14,423 nt of DNA from Campylobacterales bacterium (GTDB lineage: Bacteria; Campylobacterota; Campylobacteria; Campylobacterales; Hydrogenimonadaceae). Location: the NCBI GenBank assembly GCA_027067015.1, contig JAMOMS010000092.1, forward strand, positions 1 to 14,423, read 5' to 3'. The translations under genes and the position numbers were made by a program. The notes under the pieces are model-generated. The model saw only the letters and a list, made by a program, of their open reading frames with translations. It was not told where the DNA came from and made no database searches. Shown here one piece after another: positions 7,343-13,895 of the stretch (the stretch's first letter is position 1; every line of letters begins with the position of its first letter).

Positions 7343-7720
7343 TTATAGCAGTTTGACAAGACCGCCGTAGCGGGCTATATGTCTGTCGACACTCAAAAGT
7401 ATCAAATCCTCACTCACAGCCTGGGCAATCAGCATCCGGTCGAAAGGGTCTTTGTGGTAATTGGACAGGTCTCTCAAGGCCAGAGCGTGCGAAGATTTGA
7501 TCGAAAGGATATCAAACCCTTCCTCTTTTACGGCTTCTGGGTAGGCCGGATCGATCACGAGATGGCCCAACGCCGACTTGATCTCGATCTCCCAGAAGGA
7601 GGCGACGCTGACGACGATGGCGTTGGTGGGATCCATGATCAGATTTCGGTGGCGTTTTGGAAGCTTCGGGTCGTCATAGAGCCACCAGATCAGGATATGG
7701 GTGTCCAGCAGACAGGTCAT
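7343..7720 (-). CDS. VapC-like PIN-domain toxin
   Basis: A 125-aa PIN-domain ribonuclease, the toxin of a type II pair. Acidic residues of the Mg2+ site are visible: D6 in LLDTHILIWW, E44 in SFWEIEIKSALG, D91/D94 in HKDPFDRMLIAQA and D112 in LLSVDRHIARYG. This looks complete, so the enzyme is probably intact. Likely targets in the family are tRNA or rRNA sites, but none can be named here. Its ATG overlaps the antitoxin stop (ATGA), the classic arrangement, and the gene ends 10 nt before the hexapeptide gene. Base use resembles the neighbours, so there is no sign of very recent transfer, although the pair sits between two conserved blocks. Confidence 0.92.
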   Translation of the reverse strand: MTCLLDTHILIWWLYDDPKLPKRHRNLIMDPTNAIVVSVASFWEIEIKSALGHLVIDPAYPEAVKEEGFDILSIKSSHALALRDLSNYHKDPFDRMLIAQAVSEDLILLSVDRHIARYGGLVKLL

Positions 7721-7953
7721 AGCGATTTTTTGCCAAAGAGTTTTTCGATCGTTTTGTCGGCTTCGTCGAAACGGGTCATATCCAGCGGCTTGCCTTTCAA
7801 GCGTCCCGGACGGCGTTTGGCGGGCGGTTTGTTGTAGGGCTTGAGCACGGCGACCGCTTCGCCAGCTTTGGCGATAATCACCTCTTCGCCTTTTTGGGCC
7901 AGTTCCACCAGTTTGGAGAGGGTCGTTTTGGCTTCATGCATATTGACGATCAT
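7717..7953 (-). CDS. Phd/YefM-type antitoxin
   Basis: A 78-aa protein whose first 40 residues (MIVNMHEAKTTLSKLVELAQKGEEVIIAKAG) are the Phd/YefM fold, which dimerises and binds DNA. The tail, about 41-78, is basic and Pro-rich and then helical (ADKTIEKLFGKK), and should wrap and block the toxin. The ATG at 7953 has AAAGGAG 6 nt upstream. The gene is first in the pair and its stop overlaps the toxin start. A perfect 22-bp palindrome lies directly over the upstream edge of the ribosome site, so the antitoxin, alone or with toxin, likely represses the operon. uvrB ends 42 nt upstream on the same strand. Confidence 0.9.
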   Translation of the reverse strand: MIVNMHEAKTTLSKLVELAQKGEEVIIAKAGEAVAVLKPYNKPPAKRRPGRLKGKPLDMTRFDEADKTIEKLFGKKSL

Positions 7954-7961
7954 CTTCGCTC

Positions 7962-7983
7962 CTTTAGCTAATATTAGCTAAAG
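7962..7983 (-). promoter_or_regulatory. Palindromic operator of the Phd/VapC pair
   Basis: A perfect 22-bp inverted repeat holds two identical 8-bp palindromes (TTAGCTAA at 7964-7971 and 7974-7981), 10 bp centre to centre, which puts them on one face of the helix. It starts 9 nt upstream of the antitoxin ATG, touches the ribosome site and contains a TAATAT that could be a -10. Position and symmetry fit autorepression by a Phd-family dimer pair. Confidence 0.85.
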
Positions 7984-7995
7984 CATGATTTTTTG

Positions 7996-9966
7996 TCAAA
8001 GTTTCTTGATCTTCTCAATCTCATCCCGCAGTCTGGCGGCCTCCTCAAACTCCAGCCGTTTGGCTGACTCGTGCATCTTTTTGGTCAGCTCCTTGATAAT
8101 TTTTTGGCGCTCTTTGGCGGGCATCTTTTCGAGCTTGCTCTTTTTTTCGTACAAGATGCCGTGATCTTCGAGTTTGAGGTTCTCATCGAGCTTGCGGCCC
8201 ACGGTTTTGGGGATGATGCCGTGTATTTCGTTGTACTTTTTCTGGCGTTTACGCCTGCTTAGCGTCGTGTCGATGGCCCGGCGCATGGAGTCGGTGACGG
8301 TTTTGGCGTACATCAGCACTTTGCCGTTGACGTTTCGGGCCGCGCGGCCCATGGTCTGAATCAGCGCCGTTTCACTGCGCAAAAAGCCCTCTTTGTCGGC
8401 ATCCAGGATCGCCACCAGGCTCACTTCGGGCAGGTCCAGCCCCTCTCTTAGCAGGTTAATACCCACCAACACGTCAAACTCTCCCATTCGCAGTCCCCGG
8501 ATAATCTGATTGCGCTCAATGGCGTCGATGTCAGAATGCATATATTTGACCTTCAACCCCAGGTCGTTGTAGTAGGTGGTCAGCTCCTCGGCCATCTTTT
8601 TGGTCAGTACCGTAATTAACACCCGTTCATTCCTGGCGACGACTTTTTTGATCTCGTCATAGAGGTGCTCTACCTGGTATTCGCTGTCAACCACCTCCAC
8701 CTCCGGGTCCAGCAGGCCCGTGGGGCGGATGATCTGCTCGGCCACGACGGCGGAGAGCTTTAGCTCCAGTTCGGCGGGGGTGGCGGAGACAAAAAGGTAG
8801 TGGGGCGCCTTGTCAATAAACTCCTCAAACTTCAAAGGCCGGTTGTCCAGGGCGCTGGGGAGGCGGAAACCGTACTCCACCAGCACCTCTTTTCTGCTTC
8901 TGTCGCCCGCGTACATCCCCCGAAACTGCGGCAAACTCACGTGGCTTTCATCGACGATGATGAGGTAGGGACGGTTTTTGATCTCAAAGTAGTCCAGCAA
9001 AGAGTAGGGGGTCTCCCCCGGTTTTTTGCCCGTCAGATGCCTGGCGTAATTTTCAATCCCCTTGCACATACCGGTGGTCTCCAGCATCTCCAGGTCAAAC
9101 TCGGTGCGCTGTTTAAGACGCTGGTACTCAAGCAATTTGCCCTCTTTTTTAAAGTAGGCCAGCCGCTCGGCCAGCTCCTCTTCGATGCTTTTAATGGCTC
9201 GCTGAAGCCTGTCGGGGCCTACGATAAAGTTGCTGGCGGCGTAGACGGTGGTGGTTTTAAGCTCGCCTGTTTTGCGGTTGGTGAGCGGATCGAAGGTGTA
9301 AATGGCTTCGACCTCGTCGCCGAAAAACTCCACCCGCACCGCCTCCTCTTCGCTGTAGGCCGGGTAGATGTCGATGACGTCGCCCGAAACCCTAAAGTTA
9401 CCGCGGTCAAAAAAGTTGTCGTTGCGGCTATATCCCATCTCCACAAGTCTTAGCATCAGGCTTCGCTGATCGATCTCGTCGCCGATTTCAAGCTTTTGGA
9501 CCATCTTTTTGTACTCAACCGGGTTGCCAAGACCGTAGTTGGCGCTGACGGATGCCACAACGATCACGTCGTCGTAGGTTAGCAGGCTGGCCGTGGCGCT
9601 CAGTCTCAATCGCTCCAGCTCTTCGTTGATGGAACTGTCCTTTTCAATAAACAGATCCTGCCGGGGGATATAGGCTTCGGGCTGGTAGTAGTCATAATAG
9701 CTGATGAAGTATTCGACATGGTTGTGGGGGAAAAAGCCCTTAAACTCACTGTAAAGCTGGGCCGCCAGGGTCTTGTTGTGGGTCATGATAAGGGTGGGCA
9801 TCTGGAGCTTTTGGATAATCTGCGCCATCGTAAAGGTTTTGCCGCTTCCGGTGACGCCAAGGAGCGTCTGGTAGCGGTGGCCCGCCTCTATGGAGTTGGT
9901 GAGCAGTTTGATGGCTTGGGGTTGGTCGCCCGCGGGGGCGTAGTCGCTTTTGAGTTCAAAGAGCAA
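7996..9966 (-). CDS. uvrB: UvrABC excinuclease subunit B
   Basis: UvrB receives damaged DNA from UvrA, verifies the lesion and recruits UvrC. The protein is 656 aa, normal for the family. Visible features in order: PAGDQPQAI (11-19), Walker A GVTGSGKT (37-44), the beta-hairpin start [12 protein letters not shown] (90-101), DESH (339-342), SATP, motif [14 protein letters not shown], and a C-terminal UVR motif (about 625-656, [15 protein letters not shown]) for UvrC contact. All parts are intact. The start is TTG at 9966, since no ATG lies in a plausible place. AAGGA sits 5 nt upstream and the protein begins at the conserved place. It is divergent from the coiled-coil gene, with 80 nt between, and has a -10 there. 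The toxin-antitoxin pair follows on the same strand. Confidence 0.98.
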   Translation of the reverse strand: MLFELKSDYAPAGDQPQAIKLLTNSIEAGHRYQTLLGVTGSGKTFTMAQIIQKLQMPTLIMTHNKTLAAQLYSEFKGFFPHNHVEYFISYYDYYQPEAYIPRQDLFIEKDSSINEELERLRLSATASLLTYDDVIVVASVSANYGLGNPVEYKKMVQKLEIGDEIDQRSLMLRLVEMGYSRNDNFFDRGNFRVSGDVIDIYPAYSEEEAVRVEFFGDEVEAIYTFDPLTNRKTGELKTTTVYAASNFIVGPDRLQRAIKSIEEELAERLAYFKKEGKLLEYQRLKQRTEFDLEMLETTGMCKGIENYARHLTGKKPGETPYSLLDYFEIKNRPYLIIVDESHVSLPQFRGMYAGDRSRKEVLVEYGFRLPSALDNRPLKFEEFIDKAPHYLFVSATPAELELKLSAVVAEQIIRPTGLLDPEVEVVDSEYQVEHLYDEIKKVVARNERVLITVLTKKMAEELTTYYNDLGLKVKYMHSDIDAIERNQIIRGLRMGEFDVLVGINLLREGLDLPEVSLVAILDADKEGFLRSETALIQTMGRAARNVNGKVLMYAKTVTDSMRRAIDTTLSRRKRQKKYNEIHGIIPKTVGRKLDENLKLEDHGILYEKKSKLEKMPAKERQKIIKELTKKMHESAKRLEFEEAARLRDEIEKIKKL

Positions 9967-9998
9967 AAAGATCCTTTGGCAAACGAGGAGTTTTTGAC

Positions 9999-10008
9999 TA
10001 TAATTATA
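9999..10008. promoter_or_regulatory. Overlapping back-to-back -10 boxes (uvrB / coiled-coil operon)
   Basis: TATAATTATA is its own reverse complement and contains TATAAT on the plus strand (9999-10004) and TATAAT on the minus strand (10008-10003). It lies about 33 nt from the uvrB start and 38 nt from the coiled-coil gene start, good distances for both. The two directions would then compete for polymerase at one site. Confidence 0.7.
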
Positions 10009-10046
10009 CCAACCGAAAATCCCAAAAAAAGTGAGCTTTAACGAAA

Positions 10047-10277
10047 ATGGAAACGATGAACCCTTTGGAGAAACTGGCCCAAAAGATTGACGGCATGATT
10101 GTCAAACTCAAAAACCTCGAAGATGAAAACGCCGCCTTGCGCAATGACCTGATGGCCGTTAAGGCCCAAAACGAGGCCAAAGACGCGCAGATCGCCAAAC
10201 TCAACGACGAGTTGGCCATGAAAGACCTGGAGATTGAAGAGGTCATCGGCAAAATCGAGGCCATTCTGGGCGAATAA
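10047..10277 (+). CDS. Small coiled-coil protein, possibly cell-division associated
   Basis: A 76-aa, highly charged protein with an almost continuous heptad pattern from about residue 7 to 74 ([27 protein letters not shown]). It is a single long helical coil like ZapB or other short FtsZ-ring or scaffold proteins. There are no catalytic residues, signal peptide or membrane segment. The start is ATG at 10047, with a second ATG three codons later; neither has a strong ribosome site. Its stop overlaps the next ATG by 1 nt (TAATG), so the two are translated together, and the next protein resembles ZapA. A ZapA/ZapB-like pair is the natural reading but remains inference, since coiled coils of this length look alike. 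Confidence 0.7.
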   Translation: METMNPLEKLAQKIDGMIVKLKNLEDENAALRNDLMAVKAQNEAKDAQIAKLNDELAMKDLEIEEVIGKIEAILGE

Positions 10278-10492
10278 TGAAAAAAATCACCCTCGCCGTC
10301 GGCGGCAAGCAGTACACCATTTCGCTGGACGAACCCTACGCCGAGGCGATGGAAAAAGAGCTCAAAGAGACCTTTGTGATGGGGCAGGACAATGATGTCA
10401 AAGTCCTACTGCAAGCCTATTTGACCAAACAATTGGCCTATTTTGAAACCATGAACGAAATTAAACAGTTGTGTGAAAAACTTTCTGATTAA
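10277..10492 (+). CDS. ZapA-like small protein
   Basis: A 71-aa protein. The N-terminal [19 protein letters not shown] resembles the beta strands of ZapA (a short strand, GKxYTI, then a loop). The C-terminal helix, about 43-70 (VLLQAYLTKQLAYFETMNEIKQLCEKL), resembles the ZapA coiled coil that tetramerises and bundles FtsZ. It is shorter than E. coli ZapA (about 109 aa). It starts right at the stop of the coiled-coil gene. No further gene follows in this operon; a pilin promoter begins about 25 nt after the stop. Functional assignment is tentative; it could be a different small DNA-repair or division helper linked with uvrB. Confidence 0.55.
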   Translation: MKKITLAVGGKQYTISLDEPYAEAMEKELKETFVMGQDNDVKVLLQAYLTKQLAYFETMNEIKQLCEKLSD

Positions 10493-10515
10493 GCGATATT
10501 TTATTTTGTGTGTTA

Positions 10516-10521
10516 CATAAT
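10516..10521 (+). promoter_or_regulatory. Likely -10 box of the first pilin gene
   Basis: CATAAT, preceded by TGTTA, lies 62 nt before the pilin ATG after a T-rich run (10498-10513). It would give a leader of about 55 nt containing the hairpin at 10532-10549 and a strong AAAGGAG. I see no -24/-12 sigma-54 site here. Confidence 0.5.
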
Positions 10522-10531
10522 GGCAAGTGAG

Positions 10532-10549
10532 CCTTCGTAGCGACGAAGG
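10532..10549 (+). other. Stem-loop in the pilin 5' leader
   Basis: A perfect 7-bp stem (10532-10538 with 10543-10549) with a 4-nt loop AGCG. No T run follows, so it is not a normal terminator. Placed in the leader of a probably abundant mRNA, it might protect the 5' end or be bound by a regulator. Confidence 0.55.
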
Positions 10550-10582
10550 ACACAAAACACCATTCATATAAAAGGAGCAATC

Positions 10583-10960
10583 ATGCGACGCGGTTTTACC
10601 ATGATCGAACTGATCTTCGTGATCGTAATTCTGGGTATTCTGGCGGCTGTGGCCATTCCCAAACTGGCGGCAACCCGTGACGACGCCAAAGCCTCTACGG
10701 AGCTGACCAATCTCTCGACCTGTATCAATGATGTAGGTAACGCTTACACCTCTACCGGTACGGAAGACAACACCAGTGCGGCTTGTAACGCGCTGAAATG
10801 TGCTTCTGTTAATTTGGGTAACTCTACGACTGACGGTAACATTACTGTAAACCTGTCAAGCTCGACAACTCCTTCTTATTGTCCTGCGGTTAAAACGGCG
10901 GCAGAAGCCAAAGACCTGAACGGTACGCACGAGTTTGGCGGTACGCACGTAACCTACTAA
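10583..10960 (+). CDS. Type IV pilin / pseudopilin 1 (probable major pilin)
   Basis: A 125-aa prepilin. The leader MRRG is cut before F5, giving a mature start FTMIELIFVIVILGILAAVAIPKLAATRDDA with Glu at mature position 5. This is the type III (class) signal processed and N-methylated by prepilin peptidase PilD. The hydrophobic helix (about 8-25) anchors it in the inner membrane and packs the fibre core. The C-domain holds four cysteines (C47, C68, C73, C100), room for two disulfides, many Ser/Thr/Asn residues and the C-terminal GTHVTY. AAAGGAG lies 6 nt before the ATG. The strong ribosome site, own promoter and hairpin terminator just after suggest it is made more than the two pilins downstream. 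Whether the fibre is a type IV pilus, type II secretion or DNA-uptake pseudopilus is not shown. Confidence 0.88.
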   Translation: MRRGFTMIELIFVIVILGILAAVAIPKLAATRDDAKASTELTNLSTCINDVGNAYTSTGTEDNTSAACNALKCASVNLGNSTTDGNITVNLSSSTTPSYCPAVKTAAEAKDLNGTHEFGGTHVTY

Positions 10961-10984
10961 TTCTCTTAAGCCAACTTACGGAAG

Positions 10985-11022
10985 AGGGTTTTGGGGGCGT
11001 TTGCCGCCAAAACCCTTTTTTT
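10985..11022 (+). terminator. Intrinsic terminator between pilin 1 and pilin 2
   Basis: A 10-bp perfect stem (10985-10994 with 11007-11016) continues after a single G-G mismatch with three more pairs around a GTTT loop. Seven T residues (11016-11022) and a TC-rich tract follow. It ends 24 nt before the pilin 2 start, so pilins 2 and 3 would be expressed by read-through or a very short promoter (TACAAT at 11028-11033). Confidence 0.93.
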
Positions 11023-11046
11023 CTCTCTACAATACAAGGATGCGAT

Positions 11047-11499
11047 ATGCGGCACGCCTTTACCATGATAGAACTTGTCTTCGTTATTGTGATACTGGGC
11101 ATCCTTGCGGCTATTGCCATACCTAAATTTGCGGCGACTCGGGACGATGCGAAAGTTGTAACGCTTGCGCAACAGATTATGACGGGAGCGCAAGATATCT
11201 CCATGTACGCGACGGCCCAGGCCAAAACCGAAAACGATTTGACAAAAATGTCCAACACGTTGGCCAGCCTGAAGAACCAGGGCCTGTTGACGGTCAACAC
11301 CGCCAACAAGTCGGTGGACGTAAAGGCCGGAAGCGTGAACAACTGCGTGACGCTCAAGATCGTTACCGGTATATCTGATGACAACCTAACCATCACTTTT
11401 AACTCGACAGGCGGGGATGTGCTATGCGTGCAGTTGCAAAAGGTTATTCCCGCCGCGGCCTACCCGATGCGGTTAAGGGGAACCCATGTGCAATATTAA
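11047..11499 (+). CDS. Type IV pilin / pseudopilin 2
   Basis: A 150-aa prepilin with leader MRHA, so the processing residue before F5 is Ala rather than the more common Gly. The mature N-terminus FTMIELVFVIVILGILAAIAIPKFAATRDDAK is nearly the same as pilin 1. The C-domain (about 35-150) is different, with C100 and C127 as a possible disulfide. It ends GTHVQY, sharing GTHVxY with pilin 1. AAGGA lies 6 nt before the ATG. Its stop lies inside the next gene (14-nt overlap), so pilins 2 and 3 are coupled. A minor-pilin role fits its position after the terminator. It could equally belong to a competence or type II secretion pseudopilus. Confidence 0.88.
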   Translation: MRHAFTMIELVFVIVILGILAAIAIPKFAATRDDAKVVTLAQQIMTGAQDISMYATAQAKTENDLTKMSNTLASLKNQGLLTVNTANKSVDVKAGSVNNCVTLKIVTGISDDNLTITFNSTGGDVLCVQLQKVIPAAAYPMRLRGTHVQY

Positions 11500-11917
11500 A
11501 AACCGACGCGCCTTTACCATGATTGAAGTGGTTTTTGTCATTGTTATTTTAGGTATTTTGGCGGCGGTGGCCCTTCCAAGATTGGCCGCGACCAGGGAGG
11601 ATGCGTTTGTCGCCAAAGCGCAGGCCAAAGTGGATGCGATTAGAAGCGGTTTGCAAAACTATCGTTCAAAGTCCCTGTTAAAGGGCAACGGAGCGGTCTA
11701 CCCCGCCTCTTTGGATAGCGGCGGAAAGCTCTTTTCGGTTGTGACAAACGGTGTCACGCCCGGCAGTAATGCCGGGCAGTGGCAGGTAAGCGGCTCAACC
11801 TATACCTATAGTACGGGCGGGCATAGTATCGTGTTTGATTACAACGCCTCTTCGGGGACCTTTACTTGCAACCGTTCTTCAACCTCTCCCTCTTCATTGT
11901 GTGATAAGTTTGAGTAG
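11486..11917 (+). CDS. Type IV pilin / pseudopilin 3 (GspG/H-like)
   Basis: A 143-aa prepilin with a longer leader (MCNIKNRRA) cut before F10 and a mature start FTMIEVVFVIVILGILAAVALPRLAATREDAF. The residue before the cut is Ala, and mature residue 5 is Glu. The helix runs to about 60. The C-domain is Gly/Ser/Thr-rich with VYPASLDSGGKLF, which recalls the YP region of GspG-like pseudopilins, and a Cys pair C128/C139. It lacks the GTHVxY ending of the other two. AAGGGG lies before the ATG, inside the pilin 2 gene. Three pilin-like genes before priA point to a fibre or transformation apparatus whose motor and secretin genes must be elsewhere. Confidence 0.86.
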   Translation: MCNIKNRRAFTMIEVVFVIVILGILAAVALPRLAATREDAFVAKAQAKVDAIRSGLQNYRSKSLLKGNGAVYPASLDSGGKLFSVVTNGVTPGSNAGQWQVSGSTYTYSTGGHSIVFDYNASSGTFTCNRSSTSPSSLCDKFE

Positions 11918-11935
11918 TTACGTCTTTGCTCTTCT

Positions 11936-11970
11936 ATCATAGCCGCCCGAAGGGGCGGAACCTCTATGAT
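11936..11970. other. Two-part stem-loop between pilin 3 and priA
   Basis: An outer pair (11936-11941 with 11965-11970, 6 bp), an asymmetric inner loop and a GC-rich inner stem (11943-11948 with 11953-11958) close a GAAG loop. No T tract follows on either side, so a rho-independent terminator is only weakly supported. It may end the pilin transcript in a factor-dependent way or act in the priA leader. The rest of 11971-12040 holds only the priA promoter and ribosome site. Confidence 0.5.
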
Positions 11971-11999
11971 GTCATCAGCCTTTAAAATCCCGGTCGACT

Positions 12000-12010
12000 T
12001 ATAGTATGAT
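12000..12010 (+). promoter_or_regulatory. Possible priA -10 region
   Basis: TATAGT (12000-12005) and TATGAT (12005-12010) overlap 30-40 nt before the priA ATG. Either gives a short leader with GAGGAG before the start. No -35 is clear. Confidence 0.4.
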
Positions 12011-12040
12011 GCCAATATTTTAGTAGGTGACGAGGAGAGA

Positions 12041-13888
12041 ATGGCCGAAGAGACCTCATACTATTATGAAGTGGCTATACTGGGGCGCAAACTTTCTTTG
12101 TTGATCTATCGGTCGGATGAGAAGGTGGAGACGGGGAGGGTTGTTGATGTGCCGTTAAGGGGAAAAGACGCGCGCGGCGTGGTGCTTGACGCGGCGGTTT
12201 GTCCCTCTTACGCGACGCAAGCACTTACGCAAACCTCATATTTTTTTTCAGACTGGCAGATAGAAACAGCCCGTTTTATGGCCGGTTACTACCGGTGTCA
12301 AGTGGGTGAGGCGCTGGCCCTTTTTCACCCCTACTCTTTCTTGCCCTCACACCCCCAACGTTTAGATTTGGCGTGGCGATCAACCTTGACGCCGGCACAA
12401 AGTGAAGCGGCTAACCGGTTGGCTGACGGCGGCGGTCTGCTTTTTGCGCCTACGGGCAGTGGGAAGACGGAGGTCTACTTTGAACTCTTTGCCCAGACGC
12501 TCAAAGAGGGCAAAAGCGCTATTTTTTTGATGCCCGAAATCAGCCTCACGCCCCAGATGCAAAAGCGCTTACAGGCCCGCTTTGGCGACCTTGCCGTTAT
12601 TTGGCACTCCCGGCTGAGTAAAAAAAAGCGCGAGGAGACATTGCAAAAGATCAGGGAAGGGACGGCGCGCATTGTGGCCGGTCCCCGCTCGGCGCTCTTT
12701 TTGCCTCTGGATAATATCGGTTTGATCGTGGTGGATGAGGAGCATGATGACAGTTACAAAGCCCACACCCGTCCCCGTTACCACGCCAGGGATGTGGCGC
12801 TTTATATGGGAAAGGTTTTGGGCGCAAAGGTGGTGCTCGGCAGTGCCACGCCCTCGGCCACCAGTTACGCCAGACAGCCGGTGACGCGCATTGCCTCCCC
12901 CTACATTCAGACCCAAAAACGCTACCTTTTTGAAAGCGGCGGCTGTTCATTGACGACCGATATGCTGGCCCGCATTGAGCGACACGTCAAAGCGGGCGGC
13001 CAGGCGATGATCTTTTTGCCCACGCGCGCCAATTACAAGTATCTCTATTGTGAGGGGTGCGGCCATACGCTTACCTGTCCTTTCTGTTCGGTAGGCATGA
13101 GCCTGCATAGCAAGAAACGGGCGGTGCGGTGTCACTACTGCGGCTATGCCGAGCGTATTCCCTCCGCCTGCCCGCAGTGCGGGCAGGTGATGCGTAACGA
13201 CCGTATGGGAACGGCGGAGGTGGTGGCGTTATTGGAAGAGAACCTGCCCAACGTGCGGGTTCAGCAGTTTGACAAAGATATCATCACCACGGCCAACAAA
13301 CTGCAAAAGGCGCTGGAGAGGTTCGCCAAAAAAGAGGTGGATGTGTTGGTGGGCACCCAGATGCTGGCCAAAGGACACGACTATCCCGATGTGACGCTGG
13401 CCCTGATTTTGGGACTGGATTACCTTTTGGCCATGCCCGACTACCGGGCCAGGGAACGGGCCATGAGCCTGTTTGTGCAGATTGCCGGGCGGGCGGGGCG
13501 CAGCCGGGAGGCGGAGGTGGTGGTGCAGACCAACCAGCCCGACTTTTTCCGGGATTTTCTGAACGATTATGAAGGCTTTTTGAAAGAGGAGATTGCCGAT
13601 AGAGAGGGGCTCTATCCGCCCCACGCCTTTTTGTGCCGGCTCCTTTTTTCTGCCAAAGATTTCCAACAAGGCGAAACGGCACTGCGCCGTGTCGAGACAG
13701 CCCTGCGAAGCCTCGGCGGACTGGCGGAAGTGGTGGGGGCGGGCCAAGCGCCAATTGAGCGGATCGCCGGAAAGTGGCGTTTTCATATTTTGCTTAGAAG
13801 CGCCAGCCGCGCCAATCTTCTCAAAGCCGTCTCAGCGGTGGAAGACGGGCGTTTCGAGGTCGATATGGACCCGGTCGATTTTGCGTAA
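12041..13888 (+). CDS. priA: Primosomal protein N' (replication restart helicase PriA)
   Basis: PriA recognises stalled forks and D-loops and reloads the replicative helicase. The 615-aa protein has Walker A APTGSGKT (136-143, K142), DEEH (232-235), GSATPS (267-272) and eight zinc cysteines in four CxxC pairs: C337/C340, C346/C349, C364/C367 and C377/C380. GTQMLAKGHDYPDV (438-451) and AGRAGR follow. All helicase motifs are intact. It is about 115 residues shorter than E. coli PriA, mainly in the N-terminal DNA-binding part; this size seems normal in Campylobacterota. AGGAG is 3 nt before the ATG, slightly close. It follows the pilin genes by 123 nt with a hairpin between, so it is probably transcribed separately. 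Confidence 0.97.
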   Translation: MAEETSYYYEVAILGRKLSLLIYRSDEKVETGRVVDVPLRGKDARGVVLDAAVCPSYATQALTQTSYFFSDWQIETARFMAGYYRCQVGEALALFHPYSFLPSHPQRLDLAWRSTLTPAQSEAANRLADGGGLLFAPTGSGKTEVYFELFAQTLKEGKSAIFLMPEISLTPQMQKRLQARFGDLAVIWHSRLSKKKREETLQKIREGTARIVAGPRSALFLPLDNIGLIVVDEEHDDSYKAHTRPRYHARDVALYMGKVLGAKVVLGSATPSATSYARQPVTRIASPYIQTQKRYLFESGGCSLTTDMLARIERHVKAGGQAMIFLPTRANYKYLYCEGCGHTLTCPFCSVGMSLHSKKRAVRCHYCGYAERIPSACPQCGQVMRNDRMGTAEVVALLEENLPNVRVQQFDKDIITTANKLQKALERFAKKEVDVLVGTQMLAKGHDYPDVTLALILGLDYLLAMPDYRARERAMSLFVQIAGRAGRSREAEVVVQTNQPDFFRDFLNDYEGFLKEEIADREGLYPPHAFLCRLLFSAKDFQQGETALRRVETALRSLGGLAEVVGAGQAPIERIAGKWRFHILLRSASRANLLKAVSAVEDGRFEVDMDPVDFA

Positions 13889-13895
13889 GGTGTGT

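Noticed and set aside
7333..7359. TTG start for the hexapeptide protein
   Set aside because: It lies inside the toxin gene. The ATG at 7332 has AAAGGA at proper spacing and matches the family.
7962..7983. The palindrome as a uvrB terminator
   Set aside because: No T tract follows on the minus strand, it is AT-rich, and its position at the antitoxin start fits an operator better.
8800..9453. A 217-aa plus-strand frame opposite uvrB
   Set aside because: It is antisense to conserved uvrB codons, has no recognisable domain, and reflects codon bias.
9994..9999. TTGACT as a -35 box
   Set aside because: No -10 lies 16-18 nt downstream, and it overlaps the TATAAT itself.
10521..10537. Sigma-54 (-24/-12) promoter for pilin 1, from TGGCA
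   Set aside because: The GC element expected 12 nt downstream of GG is absent (TT is there instead), so the fit fails.
10583..10960. Conductive pilin (e-pilin)
   Set aside because: Aromatic residues are few and not spaced as in short conductive pilins. There is no evidence beyond the pilin fold.
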